Of a stretch of DNA of 58,711 nt, positions 7,246 to 16,219 are shown in pieces. Made by a program: the position numbers and the translations under genes. Source of the stretch: Alkalinema sp. FACHB-956 (lineage in GTDB: Bacteria > Cyanobacteriota > Cyanobacteriia > Leptolyngbyales > Leptolyngbyaceae); NCBI RefSeq assembly GCF_014697025.1, contig NZ_JACJRC010000033.1, forward strand, positions 1 to 58,711, written 5' to 3'. Numbering within the stretch: the stretch's first letter is position 1; each line of letters starts with the position of its first letter. Under the pieces are notes generated by a model, which saw nothing but the letters and a program-made list of their open reading frames with translations, made no database searches and was not told the DNA's origin.

Positions 7246-8106
7246 TTATGAACTGTAGGCCATCACCATCCCCCCGTCATCGTTACCCCGCGTCAGGCGA
7301 ATTTGAGCCAAGGTAAAAATGGTCGGAATAATGCGGGCATAGTTCGTAGAAATGCTGCGCCAGCCCAGATCTGCCAAAAACCAAGCCCACATCGCAGGCC
7401 CCAGGAACGAAAAAGCCGTTCTCACGGTACCGTAGCGGGCGGCATTCATGGCCATGCCGTACTGGGCCATTCGCATCGTCACCTGGGTCTGCAAGTGGGA
7501 AACGGTCGCTAAGCCCCCGGCGGCCAGTGTGGAATTGGCTACTTGGTAGCGGGCAACATGGAGGGCAAACTGACGGGCAATCAGTTGCAGCAACAAGGGC
7601 TTAACCACGGAACTGAGGGCGATCGCACTGCCCCCTTTGATCACCAAACTCATGGGATCCTTTTGGAGCGCTTGGGGTAAGCGATCGAGTAAACTCGTGT
7701 GGGAGAGCGATCGCTGTACCCGCTTGCTCAAGCTCACCTGTTCCGCCTCGGGGAGCTTCTTCCAAGCACGGTTGAGCAAGTGCAGAAAAATCTCGGCTTC
7801 CAGTTCCATGGTGGTCATGGCAGCTTGGTAGGGCAGACGCAGGTAACGGCAGACTTGCAGTAAGGCTTGACGATAACTGACATGGTGGGTTTTGCGCTGG
7901 AGAACCGTCATGCCATCTGCCGCTAAAAACCGAAACCGATTTTCCAACTCATCCATCCAATCCTCCCGATCGAGGGCTTGAATATCTAATGGATCCGTTT
8001 TGTTCAGGTAGTCGATCGGATTAAACTTGGGACGAAACAAGATTTCAGTTAGTTCGCACAGTTCTTCCTCAGTTGCCAACTCCAAAGCCGCCCGTAGCTC
8101 GTCCAC
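7246..8106 (-). CDS. YaaW-like (UPF0174) family protein
   Basis: The 286-residue product begins MDELRAALELATEEELCELT with a charged helical N-terminal half. It carries two hydrophobic stretches near residues 160-180 and 235-260 (FSFLGPAMWAWFLADLGW). The arrangement EL...L..ATEEEL..LT.ILF at the start and a FLGP..WAW...DLGWR...Y.R.IP segment at the end resemble the YaaW/UPF0174 family. Its role is not well defined; it may be membrane associated. It is separated by 62 bp from the O-antigen ligase gene and 121 bp from the antiporter gene on the same strand, so it may be transcribed with them. Family assignment is by recall of the pattern only. Confidence 0.65.
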   Translation of the reverse strand: MDELRAALELATEEELCELTEILFRPKFNPIDYLNKTDPLDIQALDREDWMDELENRFRFLAADGMTVLQRKTHHVSYRQALLQVCRYLRLPYQAAMTTMELEAEIFLHLLNRAWKKLPEAEQVSLSKRVQRSLSHTSLLDRLPQALQKDPMSLVIKGGSAIALSSVVKPLLLQLIARQFALHVARYQVANSTLAAGGLATVSHLQTQVTMRMAQYGMAMNAARYGTVRTAFSFLGPAMWAWFLADLGWRSISTNYARIIPTIFTLAQIRLTRGNDDGGMVMAYSS

Positions 8107-8227
8107 TGGTCTACTCCTCCCACGGATGGAACGCTGAGCATTATTCTAGCGAAGGTTGTTTTCGCTGCGGTAAGGAGGCTGCAACTGCAACCCGTCACAG
8201 CCCCTCCAGAGTGGGCGGGCCAGCCAG

Positions 8228-10261
8228 TCAGGACTCCGGGGACTGGGGCGGCTGCATCGGGGCGAGAACCGTCCGCTCAAAGCCCTGGAGCGTTTCACGG
8301 GTGCCCACAACCAACAGCCGATCGCCCACTTGCAGGCAAGTTTCTCCGGTGGGGTAGCGGAGGACTTGATTCTGGCGATCGATGGCCATGATTGTAGCTC
8401 CTGTATGGCGGCGAATATTGCTCTGGGCTAGGGTTTGACCCACGATCGAGCAGTTGTCACTCAGGGTATACCATTGGTGGTTCAACCCCGAAACCATCGT
8501 CTCTAAGTCAGTCCAGCCCCAATAATCTGCCCGTGCAGGCAGAATGTCCCGATACCGACCGTTGCGATAGCGATTGACGGTCTGCTGAACCGCTTGGGGA
8601 GTGGTGCCCAATTTGAGCAGCATATGGGCTCCCATTTCCAACGCGGCTTCAAATTCAGGTTGGACGACTTCATTCGCCCCCAGTTGATAGAAGGATTCGA
8701 TTTCTTCGTTAATGTGGGCTCGTACTGTAACATCCAAATCCGGCACCAGGCTTAAAGCCCGAGCGATCGTCAACCGAGTCGCGATCGGATCGGGCAGGGT
8801 AATCGCCATGGATTTGGCCTGGGGGAGGTGGGCTTTTTCCAGAATTAACGGACTGGACGCATCCCCAAACAGATAGGGGATCCCTTGCTGGCGGAGGCTG
8901 CCCAGCGCAGACTCATTGTTGTCAATCACTAACAAAGCATGGCCTTGGAAGTACAGCATCCGCACCAGCGTTTGGCCAACCCTGCCATAGCCAGCCACCA
9001 CAATGTGATCCTTCAGGTCTGCCGCAGCACCCACGATTTGGGGTTCAGGCTGCACGGTCAGGGCATTGAACCAAGGGGATTGCTCTAAATAACGCAACCC
9101 GATCGGCGCTATTTTCAACATAAAGGGAGCCATCAACAAAGTCACCGCTGTGGTTCCCACGGTTAAGCCATACAGGTCTTCGGAAAACAGGCCCTGACTT
9201 TTGGCAACCCCGGCTAGGACAAAGGAAAACTCTCCAATTTGGTTAATCCCAAAGCCCACGGTGATGGCCGTTTTCAGGGAATACCGAAAGCCAACAATGA
9301 TGGCAATGACGATCGCGGCTTTGCCTAGCATGACGACGGTAACCAATCCCAACAGGGTGACGGCATGGGCAAGCAGAAACCTGGGATCAATCAACAAGCC
9401 AATGGAGGCAAAAAAGAGGGTGGCAAAGACATCCCGCATCGGCAAGACCCGATCGAGGGCATGATCGGCATATTCGATATTGGAAATCATCAAACCTGCG
9501 ACAAACGCACCCATCGCAGTTCCCAACCCCAGGGTATGGGTCAGGTTGGCGATCCCAAGACATAACACCAACAAGCTCAAGAGAAACAGTTCTGAGGATC
9601 CCGTGCGCACAATTTTCTGGATTATGGGAGGCAGGCTCCATTTACCCACGATCGCGGAGACCGTCAGGAAGAGGAGGACTTTGAGAATGGCCGCAGCGAT
9701 CGAGATACCAATGGTTTGTTGGGGGTAGCTCAGGGTGGGCAAAATGGCCAGCATAATGCCCAAACTTAAATCCTGCACAATCAAAATGGCTAACATAATT
9801 TGACCGAAACTTGTTTGAATTTCGTTACGTTCGATCAAACTTTTGAGCACCACAGCGGTGGACGAGAGGGAAAGCACTGCACCCAGAAATAGGGCCTGCG
9901 GGATGCTCTCCACCCAACCCGTGAGATAGGCTAAGCCACCGCCCAAGAGAATGGTGCCGAAAATTTGCAGACTCCCACCCCCGAGGGCGATCGTCCGCAT
10001 CCGCAGCAAATCCCGCAGGGAGAACTCCACCCCCAGCGCAAACAGCAACAGAGCCACCCCAATCTCAGCAAGCACCTGAATATCGCCCGATTGGCCCACC
10101 CACTGGAGTCCCGCCGGCCCTACCACAATTCCACTGATTAAATACCCCAGTAAGACCGGTTGACGTAGGCGATGGGTGATGGCCCCTCCAAGGGTCGCAG
10201 CCCCTAGGACAACCACCATTTCTCCAATCAGGTCTAGTTGATTCGCCATACTGTCATCCAC
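8228..10261 (-). CDS. CPA2 cation:proton antiporter with RCK (TrkA-N/TrkA-C) domains
   Basis: 677 residues. About twelve membrane helices fill residues 10-390 in Kef/CPA2 pattern (VALLLFALGVEFSL; SSTAVVLKSL; NQIGEFSFVLAGVA). A Rossmann RCK-N domain follows (HIVVAGYGRVGQTL with the GxGxxG dinucleotide loop and VIDNN), then a TrkA-C domain near residues 595-670 (GATIMAIDR...GDRLLVVG). It should exchange K+ or Na+ for protons at the inner or thylakoid membrane, gated by nucleotide binding to the RCK domains. The domains are complete and of normal length. The start could also be Met5 (10249). No small KefF/KefG-type partner lies beside it. Confidence 0.9.
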   Translation of the reverse strand: MDDSMANQLDLIGEMVVVLGAATLGGAITHRLRQPVLLGYLISGIVVGPAGLQWVGQSGDIQVLAEIGVALLLFALGVEFSLRDLLRMRTIALGGGSLQIFGTILLGGGLAYLTGWVESIPQALFLGAVLSLSSTAVVLKSLIERNEIQTSFGQIMLAILIVQDLSLGIMLAILPTLSYPQQTIGISIAAAILKVLLFLTVSAIVGKWSLPPIIQKIVRTGSSELFLLSLLVLCLGIANLTHTLGLGTAMGAFVAGLMISNIEYADHALDRVLPMRDVFATLFFASIGLLIDPRFLLAHAVTLLGLVTVVMLGKAAIVIAIIVGFRYSLKTAITVGFGINQIGEFSFVLAGVAKSQGLFSEDLYGLTVGTTAVTLLMAPFMLKIAPIGLRYLEQSPWFNALTVQPEPQIVGAAADLKDHIVVAGYGRVGQTLVRMLYFQGHALLVIDNNESALGSLRQQGIPYLFGDASSPLILEKAHLPQAKSMAITLPDPIATRLTIARALSLVPDLDVTVRAHINEEIESFYQLGANEVVQPEFEAALEMGAHMLLKLGTTPQAVQQTVNRYRNGRYRDILPARADYWGWTDLETMVSGLNHQWYTLSDNCSIVGQTLAQSNIRRHTGATIMAIDRQNQVLRYPTGETCLQVGDRLLVVGTRETLQGFERTVLAPMQPPQSPES

Positions 10262-10696
10262 CCCATCCGATCGAAGCCCAATAGAGTCACCTTACACTGT
10301 GTTGCCTCACACCATGCCCCCTGATGCAGCGTCATCTTACTACCGTGTCCCCGTCCATTTCGAGAACAATACCACAATCGCTTTAACGATCTAGCGAATC
10401 TATAAGCCAGGATCTGAATGTTGAATTTTATTTCTATTTTCCATTGTTTATTTTGTCATTTTATTGATTCTCCAATGTATTTCTATTGTGATTGAGTTAT
10501 AGAATCCATGGGAGATCTTCTTAAGTTGTTAGTCGTTTCACCATTAGGATGACAACCATGCTTTGCGCCCATATTCCTCGTTAGGGGGGGGGGTACCCAC
10601 AGACTGCGAAACGACCTATACAACCTGCGGGATACCTAGACTTCAACTGTTAACGCTGACATTCATGACTCAATCGGAATGCCTATACTGCAACTA
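10262..10696. other. Gene-free spacer with a G10 tract and palindromic element copy 2
   Basis: No gene is supported here. Ten consecutive G occur at 10584-10593, a likely slippage tract. An imperfect palindrome (GGGTACCCACAG and CCTGCGGGATACC) spans 10591-10636 and matches elements at 1829 and 58249. From 10645, GTTAACGCTGACATTC and ATTAACGCTGGCGTTC are near copies 48 bp apart; the second is the 3' end of the small gene that stops at 10697. The 3' end of that gene therefore seems duplicated in the spacer. Confidence 0.5.
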
Positions 10697-10915
10697 TTAA
10701 CGCTGGCGTTCTCGGCTGAGGATGCTGATGTATTGTCCGTCCGAATGCACGATCGGCATCGGCTGACTCCAGTGAATCCTGTCTGCAATCCGATGGCTAT
10801 GCAATTGATTAATCGTGTCTTGAATGAATTCTTGATGACCGATTAAGTGAATCTGCAAGCGTTGTTTCTCATGTTGAACTTCACGATCGCTCCGATCGCT
10901 AGAACCTTTCGCCAT
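10697..10915 (-). CDS. Small cyanobacterial protein of unknown function, family member B
   Basis: Encodes 72 residues. After a charged N-terminus (SSDRSDREVQ) the core reads LQIHLIGHQEFIQDTINQLH, then RIHWSQPMPI, SDGQYIS and SRERQR, colinear with members at 2313 and 58304. The start ATG at 10915 is supported by AAGGAG about ten nucleotides upstream inside a leader shared with the third member. No membrane helix or signal is visible. It stands alone between the antiporter and an ABC ATPase gene, next to a palindromic element. Role unknown; the copy number of three in 59 kb and the conserved leader suggest a multicopy, perhaps mobile or regulated, gene. Confidence 0.7.
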   Translation of the reverse strand: MAKGSSDRSDREVQHEKQRLQIHLIGHQEFIQDTINQLHSHRIADRIHWSQPMPIVHSDGQYISILSRERQR

Positions 10916-10919
10916 AATG

Positions 10920-10950
10920 TGAGCTTCTCCTTGTTGAAGTGAATCCCATC
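10920..10950 (-). promoter_or_regulatory. Conserved 31-nt leader ahead of small gene B
   Basis: These 31 nucleotides are identical to 58522-58552, ahead of family member C. On the minus strand they run from GATGGGATTCACTTC through CAACAAGGAGAAGCTCA and include the ribosome binding site. Perfect identity contrasts with the roughly 40-50 percent identity of the encoded proteins, so the leader itself seems selected or recently copied. It can be read as the peptide GIHFNKEKL, but the frame joins the gene differently in the two copies, which argues against a translated extension. Confidence 0.6.
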
Positions 10951-11638
10951 CCTACCGCAAATGACACCCTTTTCACTGGTGAGAAGGGCCGGGGATGAGG
11001 GTCTAAAGAAGCCCAAAAATTTAGAGCCACCCCGTTTGACATCACAAACAAGAGTGGCTCGGTCAGATGCTAAAATCCTCATCAAGCCTCCTTGCTGTGC
11101 ACTCAGCGAGGGGGAATAGCTACTTGGGGTTGTCCTACCAATCCCGAGTAGTGCCCTAAATTTTTAGGATCCAAGCGACTCCATGCTTCATACCAACCCA
11201 TCTCACGAAAGAAGGATGTCCATGGCGATCGCTATGACAGAATACACTACGGAGAAAGGAGCACCCTGTCAATCCCACTTTACAAAACTGCTTAATTTGT
11301 ATTTTTTGTTGATGCAGAATTTTAGCGCAGTACTCCAGAAAATCCGGTAGCCCCCTCAGCCTTGCAAAAAACACCCATCGAGGAATCCAAAATTACGATC
11401 GATCGTAAAGATTGAACCTCAATAGATTGGCAATCTTAGAAACGCTGAGTCAATTGATCTAAATCACTAAAAAAAGCGTTAAAACACTAAAAAGGATTAC
11501 AAACTACTTTAGAAATTAAACTAACTACAATCTATTCAAAAAATCCCAAGAAACGCTGAACACTTCTTACTAAAAACAATTTCAAACCACTCAATACAAC
11601 CAAAATAAGAACAGTTTTTACAACAGGCTAGACATTAC
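10951..11638. other. Spacer: far leader of gene B, then AT-rich DNA without a gene
   Basis: On the minus strand, GGGTGGCTCTAAATTTTTGG near 11015-11034 resembles the sequence at 2260-2279 ahead of small gene A, so part of the far leader is also shared. A minus-strand frame from 11085 to 10843 (starting MMRILASDRATLVCD) overlaps gene B and is probably only the leader read as protein. From 11400 to 11638 the DNA is AT-rich (AAAAAGCG, CACTAAAAAGG, ATTCAAAAAATCCC) with no coding signal. Confidence 0.4.
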
Positions 11639-12598
11639 TTAAGAAATCCCCCGTTCTTCCACCTGCTTAACAAAAAACTCTTCTAAACTAGGCCGTGCCA
11701 GCGCGATCGACACCAATTGCGCTTGGATTAACCGCAGACTCGCAATAAAGTCCTGCGGATCACCCTTGAGATAACCCACCCAAAACCCATCCTGAAAATG
11801 CAAACCCGCCAACCGTTGCTGCAAAATTTCCGGGTTTCCCCCCTTCACCTTCACCAAATACCGCTTCGCTTCCCCCAACAACTCCTGCATCGAACCTTCG
11901 CAGATTAATTCACCCCGATCGAGAATCCCCACCCGATCGCAAATCTTTTCCACATCCGACAGCACATGGCTATTAAAGAAAATCGTCTTACCTTCCCGCT
12001 TCAAAGAAACAATAATCTCGCGGATCTGGTAGCGACCCAGCGGATCTAACCCCGACATCGGCTCATCCAAAAACACCAAATCAGGATTATTGATCAACGC
12101 CTGCGCCAACCCAATTCGCTGCAACATCCCCTTGGAATAACGCCGCAGTTGCTTCTTCTTCGCATCTTTCTGGGACAGCCCCACCAAATCCAACAGTTCT
12201 GGAATCCGCTTTTTCTGCACAGAGCCAGAAAGCTGAAACAGCCCCGCCGTAAATTGCAGAATTTCCCACCCCGTAAGGTAATCGTAAAAGTAAGGATTCT
12301 CCGGCAGATAACCCACCCTTTGTTTAATCCGCCGATCGCCGATCGGCTGACCCAGCAACATCGCACTCCCCTTGCTAGGCCGCACAATCCCCAACAACGT
12401 CTTCAGCAGCGTCGTCTTACCCGCGCCATTTTGCCCCAGCAGCCCAAAGGTCTCCCCCTGGTACACCGTTAAATCCACATGCTGAAGCGATCGCACCCGC
12501 TGCACTAGCCAAAATCCCGCCCGATAGGTTTTGCAGAGATTTTGGGTTTGGATGACGATCGAAGGTTCCTCAACAGCTCTTACAGCGGAATCAGTCAT
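11639..12598 (-). CDS. ABC transporter ATP-binding protein (drug/export type)
   Basis: 319 residues with a complete nucleotide-binding domain: Walker A GQNGAGKTTLL near residue 55, Q-loop in VGYLPENPYFYDY, signature YSKGMLQRIGLAQAL, Walker B DLVFLDEPMSGLDP and the switch His in FFNSHVLSDV. The C-terminal 90 residues form the short accessory domain usual in CcmA/NatA/DrrA-type exporter ATPases. It energises export through a separate permease, but no permease gene is adjacent, so the substrate is unknown. The start is preceded by a short unusual spacer containing duplicated 14-bp units. Confidence 0.85.
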   Translation of the reverse strand: MTDSAVRAVEEPSIVIQTQNLCKTYRAGFWLVQRVRSLQHVDLTVYQGETFGLLGQNGAGKTTLLKTLLGIVRPSKGSAMLLGQPIGDRRIKQRVGYLPENPYFYDYLTGWEILQFTAGLFQLSGSVQKKRIPELLDLVGLSQKDAKKKQLRRYSKGMLQRIGLAQALINNPDLVFLDEPMSGLDPLGRYQIREIIVSLKREGKTIFFNSHVLSDVEKICDRVGILDRGELICEGSMQELLGEAKRYLVKVKGGNPEILQQRLAGLHFQDGFWVGYLKGDPQDFIASLRLIQAQLVSIALARPSLEEFFVKQVEERGIS

Positions 12599-12623
12599 GG
12601 CTTCCTAGGCAATGCACTTATGG

Positions 12624-12702
12624 AATGCTACTCGAAAAATGCTACTCGAAAAAGGTGACCCAGAGTTGCTTGAACGTAACGCCACGTCAAACGTAACGCC
12701 AC
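12624..12702 (+). repeat. Two pairs of short direct duplications
   Basis: AATGCTACTCGAAA occurs in tandem at 12624-12637 and 12638-12651, with a partial third copy near 12713. AACGTAACGCCAC occurs at 12673-12685 and 12690-12702. No gene is supported here. Confidence 0.7.
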
Positions 12703-12786
12703 TCAAATATGCCATGCTACTCGAAGATAGCCCTCCGCGCTACACTAAGCCATGTAGACCTTTCTTCAATCCCGACCCCGATCGCA

Positions 12787-12924
12787 ATGGAACGCCCTAA
12801 GCTAACCGCTATTTTGACAGGAGTCATTTCCTTAATCCTCGGTTTTATTTACCTCGTCGTGGTGCAGTTCCTAGACGCCCGCGAAATGGTACCCGCCCCG
12901 ATCGGATTTTTATTCGGCCAGTAA
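12787..12924 (+). CDS. 45-residue single-helix membrane protein, conserved cyanobacterial type
   Basis: The ATG at 12787 starts MERPKLTAILTGVISLILGF, followed by IYLVVVQFLDAREMVPAPIGFLFGQ. One membrane helix spans residues 8-29, and a short conserved-looking tail follows. I recall similar 40-50-residue proteins (M-RPKL...TG-ISL-L, then LLD-R---PAP) in many cyanobacteria, none with a known role. An upstream in-frame ATG at 12709 would add 26 residues, including translation of the tandem duplications, and is less likely. No strong ribosome binding site is visible. The gene is divergent from the ABC ATPase. Confidence 0.6.
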   Translation: MERPKLTAILTGVISLILGFIYLVVVQFLDAREMVPAPIGFLFGQ

Positions 12925-13062
12925 ATTCCAGCCACCGAGGGCAATAGCCCAGCCCTTTTCAGGCTATTAGCCCCCGCAACGGCATTCTTTCCCGACAGCA
13001 TTCCTTCCCAACCGCAGTACCTCTCAACGGCATTCCTTCCGTAGCCCTTCTGGAGTCAGTCT

Positions 13063-13577
13063 ATGGTGACCGTCTCTCAGCCATCACTCACCACTCCCCC
13101 TCTGGAAAATGGTGATCATTTATCTCGCAGTGAGTTTGAGCAGCGCTATCAGGCCATGGCCCAACACTGCAAAGCAGAGTTAATTGAAGGCATTACGGAG
13201 GATGACCATGAGTATGATTATGTGGAAGGTGCGCCAGAACTCGTTGTGGAAATTGCAGCGAGTAGTGCCTCCTACGACCTCCACAGCAAAAAACAAGTGT
13301 ATTGCCGGAATGGCGTGCAGGAATATCTGGTTTGGCGGGTTTTAGATCAGGCTTTGGATTGGTTTGTGTTGAGCAATGGCGATTATGTGCCGCTATTGGC
13401 CGATGCAGACAGCATTCTCAGAAGCCAAATTTTTCCAGGACTGTGGTTAGCAGAAACCGATTTATTATCAGGAAATCTCGCGAGGGTCGTTTCGGTCTTA
13501 CAACTTGGTCGGTCTTACAACTTGGTTTGAACTCGTCAGAATACCAAGCTTTTCAGCAGTCCCTGATTGTAGATTAA
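13063..13577 (+). pseudogene. Uma2-family nuclease gene with internal deletion and 3' frameshift
   Basis: The start matches a Uma2 (PD-(D/E)XK-like) protein: residues 35-48 read HCKAELIEGI. The text then jumps to TEDDHEYDYVEGAPELVVEI. In intact relatives about 60 residues, including the Pro-Asp catalytic strand, lie between these two parts, so the active site appears to be lost. The conserved tail IAASSASYDLHSKKQVYCRNGVQEYLVW is present across the following residues. At 13492-13525 a 17-bp tandem duplication shifts the frame and stops it at 13530. Removing one copy restores SVLQLGLNSSEYQAFQQ ending at 13577. Two independent lesions mark it as a dead gene. Confidence 0.75.
13492..13525 (+). 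repeat. 17-bp tandem duplication causing a frameshift
   Basis: TCGGTCTTACAACTTGG occurs twice head to tail (13492-13508, 13509-13525) with no mismatch. Seventeen bases is not a multiple of three, so the Uma2 reading frame is lost. The perfect identity argues that the event is recent. Confidence 0.9.
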
Positions 13578-13655
13578 CCCCATGGGAGTTCGACAGATCT
13601 TTGCTGCGCAGCAGCCCCGACGATCGCGCAATACCACAAATTCATCGAACTAACG

Positions 13656-15245
13656 TTAACGCTGCCATTCATCCCGATCCTCAGGGGAGTCCGCAGGCAG
13701 TTCTTCTTGGAGAATCGGCGAGTCTTCCAGTTCCGCCTCCAGCTTCAACGGACGCACCACCCGATCGATCGCGTCTTTGACAAACTCCCGGACAAACTCA
13801 TCGCGGCGATTCAGTTCAAACTGCCGTTGCACCACTTCCGCCATGCCCCCATCGCCCCAATCCTGATCCTGCCGGAAATATTCAATAAAACTCCGCCCCG
13901 CAATGCGCGTCAGATAGGCCGCACTAATCCCCTGCACCGCCCGCCCAATAATCAAGCCAGCCACGCTCACCTGCAACACCGTCGCAATCAGCGTAATCGC
14001 CCCTTTGACAATTCCTAAACTAACCAACGTTTTTCCCAGGGACAGCGCCAACTCCCGACTGCGATCGCGGTTAATTTCGCAGCCGTAAACCTTGCCAATT
14101 TCCACAACCATTTGGGCATTCACCGCCGCCGTCGCCAGCAAATCCACCACCGGAACCGGCGTCACCGCAATCACCCCTGCGCCAATCCATTGGAAGCGAT
14201 CGACAATTTTTTCCGCCTGACTGCGCCGCTGGGCATCCAGGAGCCGTCGCGCATCCGCCCCCAACCGTTGCGACTGGAGCAAAATATTATCCGCCAGCAG
14301 GTCATCCCCCTCCGCCCGCAGCACCGCCGCCATATGGCGAATCAGTGGCATCACATCCGGATCCGGTCGCACCCGTTCTCCCGTATCCATCAAAACTTCC
14401 GGCGGATTGGCCGACACCGCAATCACATCCGTCCCCGCGATCGTCCCGCGCACCCGCTCTTTCAATTGATCTAGAATCAGCCGTTGATTTTCTGCCGTGT
14501 AAAGATCAGATTTGTTGAAAATCAGGATCGATCGCTTACCCATGGCGGCCAGCATTTGCAAGGGTTCGTATTCCGACTGGCGCAGATCGTTATCTACGAC
14601 AAACAGCAATAGATCAGCTTCCGTTGCCAGTTTTTTCGCCAGCGCTTCCCGTTCCGTTCCCGCAATTCCCGCCTCCAAGATTCCCGGCGTATCCATAATC
14701 AGGATTTCCCGTTCCACCCCCTTCAACGCTAGACGGTAAGTCTCTCCCACTTCCGTCGTGCCCATGGTTGCGCCCACTTGCCCCACCATCCGGCCAATCA
14801 GCGCATTAATCAAAGAGGTTTTACCCGCCGATCCCGTCCCAAACACCACCACCATGAGTGCGCCCCGAGCCAGGTTGCGCTCAATTTCCCGCGATCGCTC
14901 CAGCAATTCCCGCTTGGTAATTTCGTCTTGAATTTGATCCAGTTGTTGTTGGATGGCTTTGATATTTTCCAGGGCAGCTTCCGCTTTGTCCGTTGGCACC
15001 TTGGGCGGAATGCGTTTAGCCGATCGTCGAGCGGTTTGACGCTGCGGCACAATCAGCAGGTAATAGACAAACGTCCCAATTAACACCCCCAGCAACAGGA
15101 TCAGCAACCCCAACAGCACGGTCGCCAATACCGGAGAAAAGGCCAGTTGAGTAGCTAATTGGTTCAGCGAAGCCACCAGCCAAATCATCATGCTAAGAAT
15201 GACGATCGTGCCAATGGTAAGCGCAAGTAAACGGGGCAAAGGCAT
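13656..15245 (-). CDS. Membrane-anchored GTPase with DUF697 domain
   Basis: 529 residues. Two hydrophobic helices at residues 5-70 anchor the N-terminus. A coiled segment follows, then a TrmE-Era-type GTPase: G1 GTGSAGKTSLIN near residue 135, G3 MDTPGI, and G4 IFNKSDLY. The C-terminal third has the hydrophobic helices and GVIAVTPVPVVDLLA pattern of DUF697. Such GTPase-DUF697 fusions are widespread in cyanobacteria and in plastid-type lineages; their cellular role is not settled, and membrane remodelling is one suggestion. The protein is complete. It converges on the broken Uma2 gene. Confidence 0.85.
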   Translation of the reverse strand: MPLPRLLALTIGTIVILSMMIWLVASLNQLATQLAFSPVLATVLLGLLILLLGVLIGTFVYYLLIVPQRQTARRSAKRIPPKVPTDKAEAALENIKAIQQQLDQIQDEITKRELLERSREIERNLARGALMVVVFGTGSAGKTSLINALIGRMVGQVGATMGTTEVGETYRLALKGVEREILIMDTPGILEAGIAGTEREALAKKLATEADLLLFVVDNDLRQSEYEPLQMLAAMGKRSILIFNKSDLYTAENQRLILDQLKERVRGTIAGTDVIAVSANPPEVLMDTGERVRPDPDVMPLIRHMAAVLRAEGDDLLADNILLQSQRLGADARRLLDAQRRSQAEKIVDRFQWIGAGVIAVTPVPVVDLLATAAVNAQMVVEIGKVYGCEINRDRSRELALSLGKTLVSLGIVKGAITLIATVLQVSVAGLIIGRAVQGISAAYLTRIAGRSFIEYFRQDQDWGDGGMAEVVQRQFELNRRDEFVREFVKDAIDRVVRPLKLEAELEDSPILQEELPADSPEDRDEWQR

Positions 15246-15420
15246 GGGTTAGCAGGGGCTTGCGAATAATTTGGGCTGTGTCACAACCACAAGACAGAAT
15301 GATCGTCCTGTCATCTTGACCAGCGATCCTTAAATGTTAACGATCAAACGTCTGCTCTTTCCAACAACAGTCGATACAATCCAGAGGGAATTCTCTCTAG
15401 CAATTCATTTTGAGCAGTTT

Positions 15421-15942
15421 ATGAGTTTATTTGACCAAATTTTGGGTGCGATCGAAAATCCCAATCAGCAAGGCTCCCCTGACCAGCTAGGCTCCATTCT
15501 CGGCACAGTGCAACAACTGGCAGGACAAACCGGGATGGATCAACAGACTAGCCAAATGGTCATGTCCATGGTGGGCGGCTACGTGCGATCGGCACTCCAA
15601 GACCAGCAAGCCACCCAAGGCTCGGATGCGGTACAGGCCACAGTCAATCAGTTAAGCGGAACTTCTGCGGATCCCCAAGCTCTCTCCACGCTATTCTCAC
15701 CAGCCATGCAACAACAGATTGCCACGGCCATTGGCGATCGCACCGGATTGGATCCCAACCTCATCCAAGGCATTCTGCCCACCCTGGTACCGGTTGTCCT
15801 CAATGTCCTGCAAACTGGAGCAAGTACCCAAGGCATGGCCACGGGAAATAACCCCCTTCTCAGTCTGTTTCTAGACTCCAATCAAGATGGTGACGTGGAT
15901 ATTGGAGATGCCATGAATCTAGCCGCAAAATTTCTGAACTAG
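15421..15942 (+). CDS. DUF937 (YidB-like) family protein with C-terminal calcium-loop motif
   Basis: 173 residues from ATG 15421 (MSLFDQILGAIENPNQQGS). An upstream in-frame ATG at 15334 would add 29 residues that do not look like the family. Family features are the amphipathic Q/L-rich helices and two repeats around QMVMSMVGGYV and LIQGILPTLVPVVLNVL, typical of DUF937. The tail reads DSNQDGDVDIGDAMNLAAKF, matching the DxNxDGxxDxxD loop of EF-hand/dockerin type, so it may bind calcium. Localisation is probably cytoplasmic. No operon partner is visible; it is divergent from the GTPase gene. Confidence 0.75.
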   Translation: MSLFDQILGAIENPNQQGSPDQLGSILGTVQQLAGQTGMDQQTSQMVMSMVGGYVRSALQDQQATQGSDAVQATVNQLSGTSADPQALSTLFSPAMQQQIATAIGDRTGLDPNLIQGILPTLVPVVLNVLQTGASTQGMATGNNPLLSLFLDSNQDGDVDIGDAMNLAAKFLN

Positions 15943-15968
15943 GGGTAGCAACTTTATGACAGCAGGAA

Positions 15969-16102
15969 CCATGGACTCAGCAGGCGGCTTAACTAGCAGG
16001 CTGAATCCATGGCACAGAACGCTTAATAGCGTAGACACCCAATAGCATAGAAATATGAGACAGCGAGCTGTTGGGGTAGCAATTTCTAACTCACCCCAAC
16101 AG
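15969..16102. other. Two hairpins between the DUF937 and RRM genes
   Basis: CCATGGACTCAGC (15969-15981) and GCTGAATCCATGG (16000-16012) form a 13-bp stem with one mismatch. CTGTTGGGG (16068-16076) and CCCCAACAG (16094-16102) form a perfect 9-bp stem. Neither is followed by a T-run, so they may be weak terminators or transcript-stabilising stems between convergent genes. Confidence 0.5.
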
Positions 16103-16219
16103 ACACCCTGACCCAAGTCTGAGAATAGTTGAAAAATTCCCCCAAAATCACTTCACCCATCTCCCTTGAATTTACGAAATGGGTGGCCTCTTCTGGTATT
16201 CTAAAGTTCCAATACTGAA

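Noticed and set aside
10843-11085. Minus-strand open frame overlapping small gene B
   Set aside because: It translates the shared leader; the frame relation to the gene differs at the 58-kb copy, so conservation is of nucleotides and not of this peptide.
11156-11374. Minus-strand open frame of 72 codons
   Set aside because: No ribosome site, no recognisable motif, atypical composition in an AT-rich spacer.
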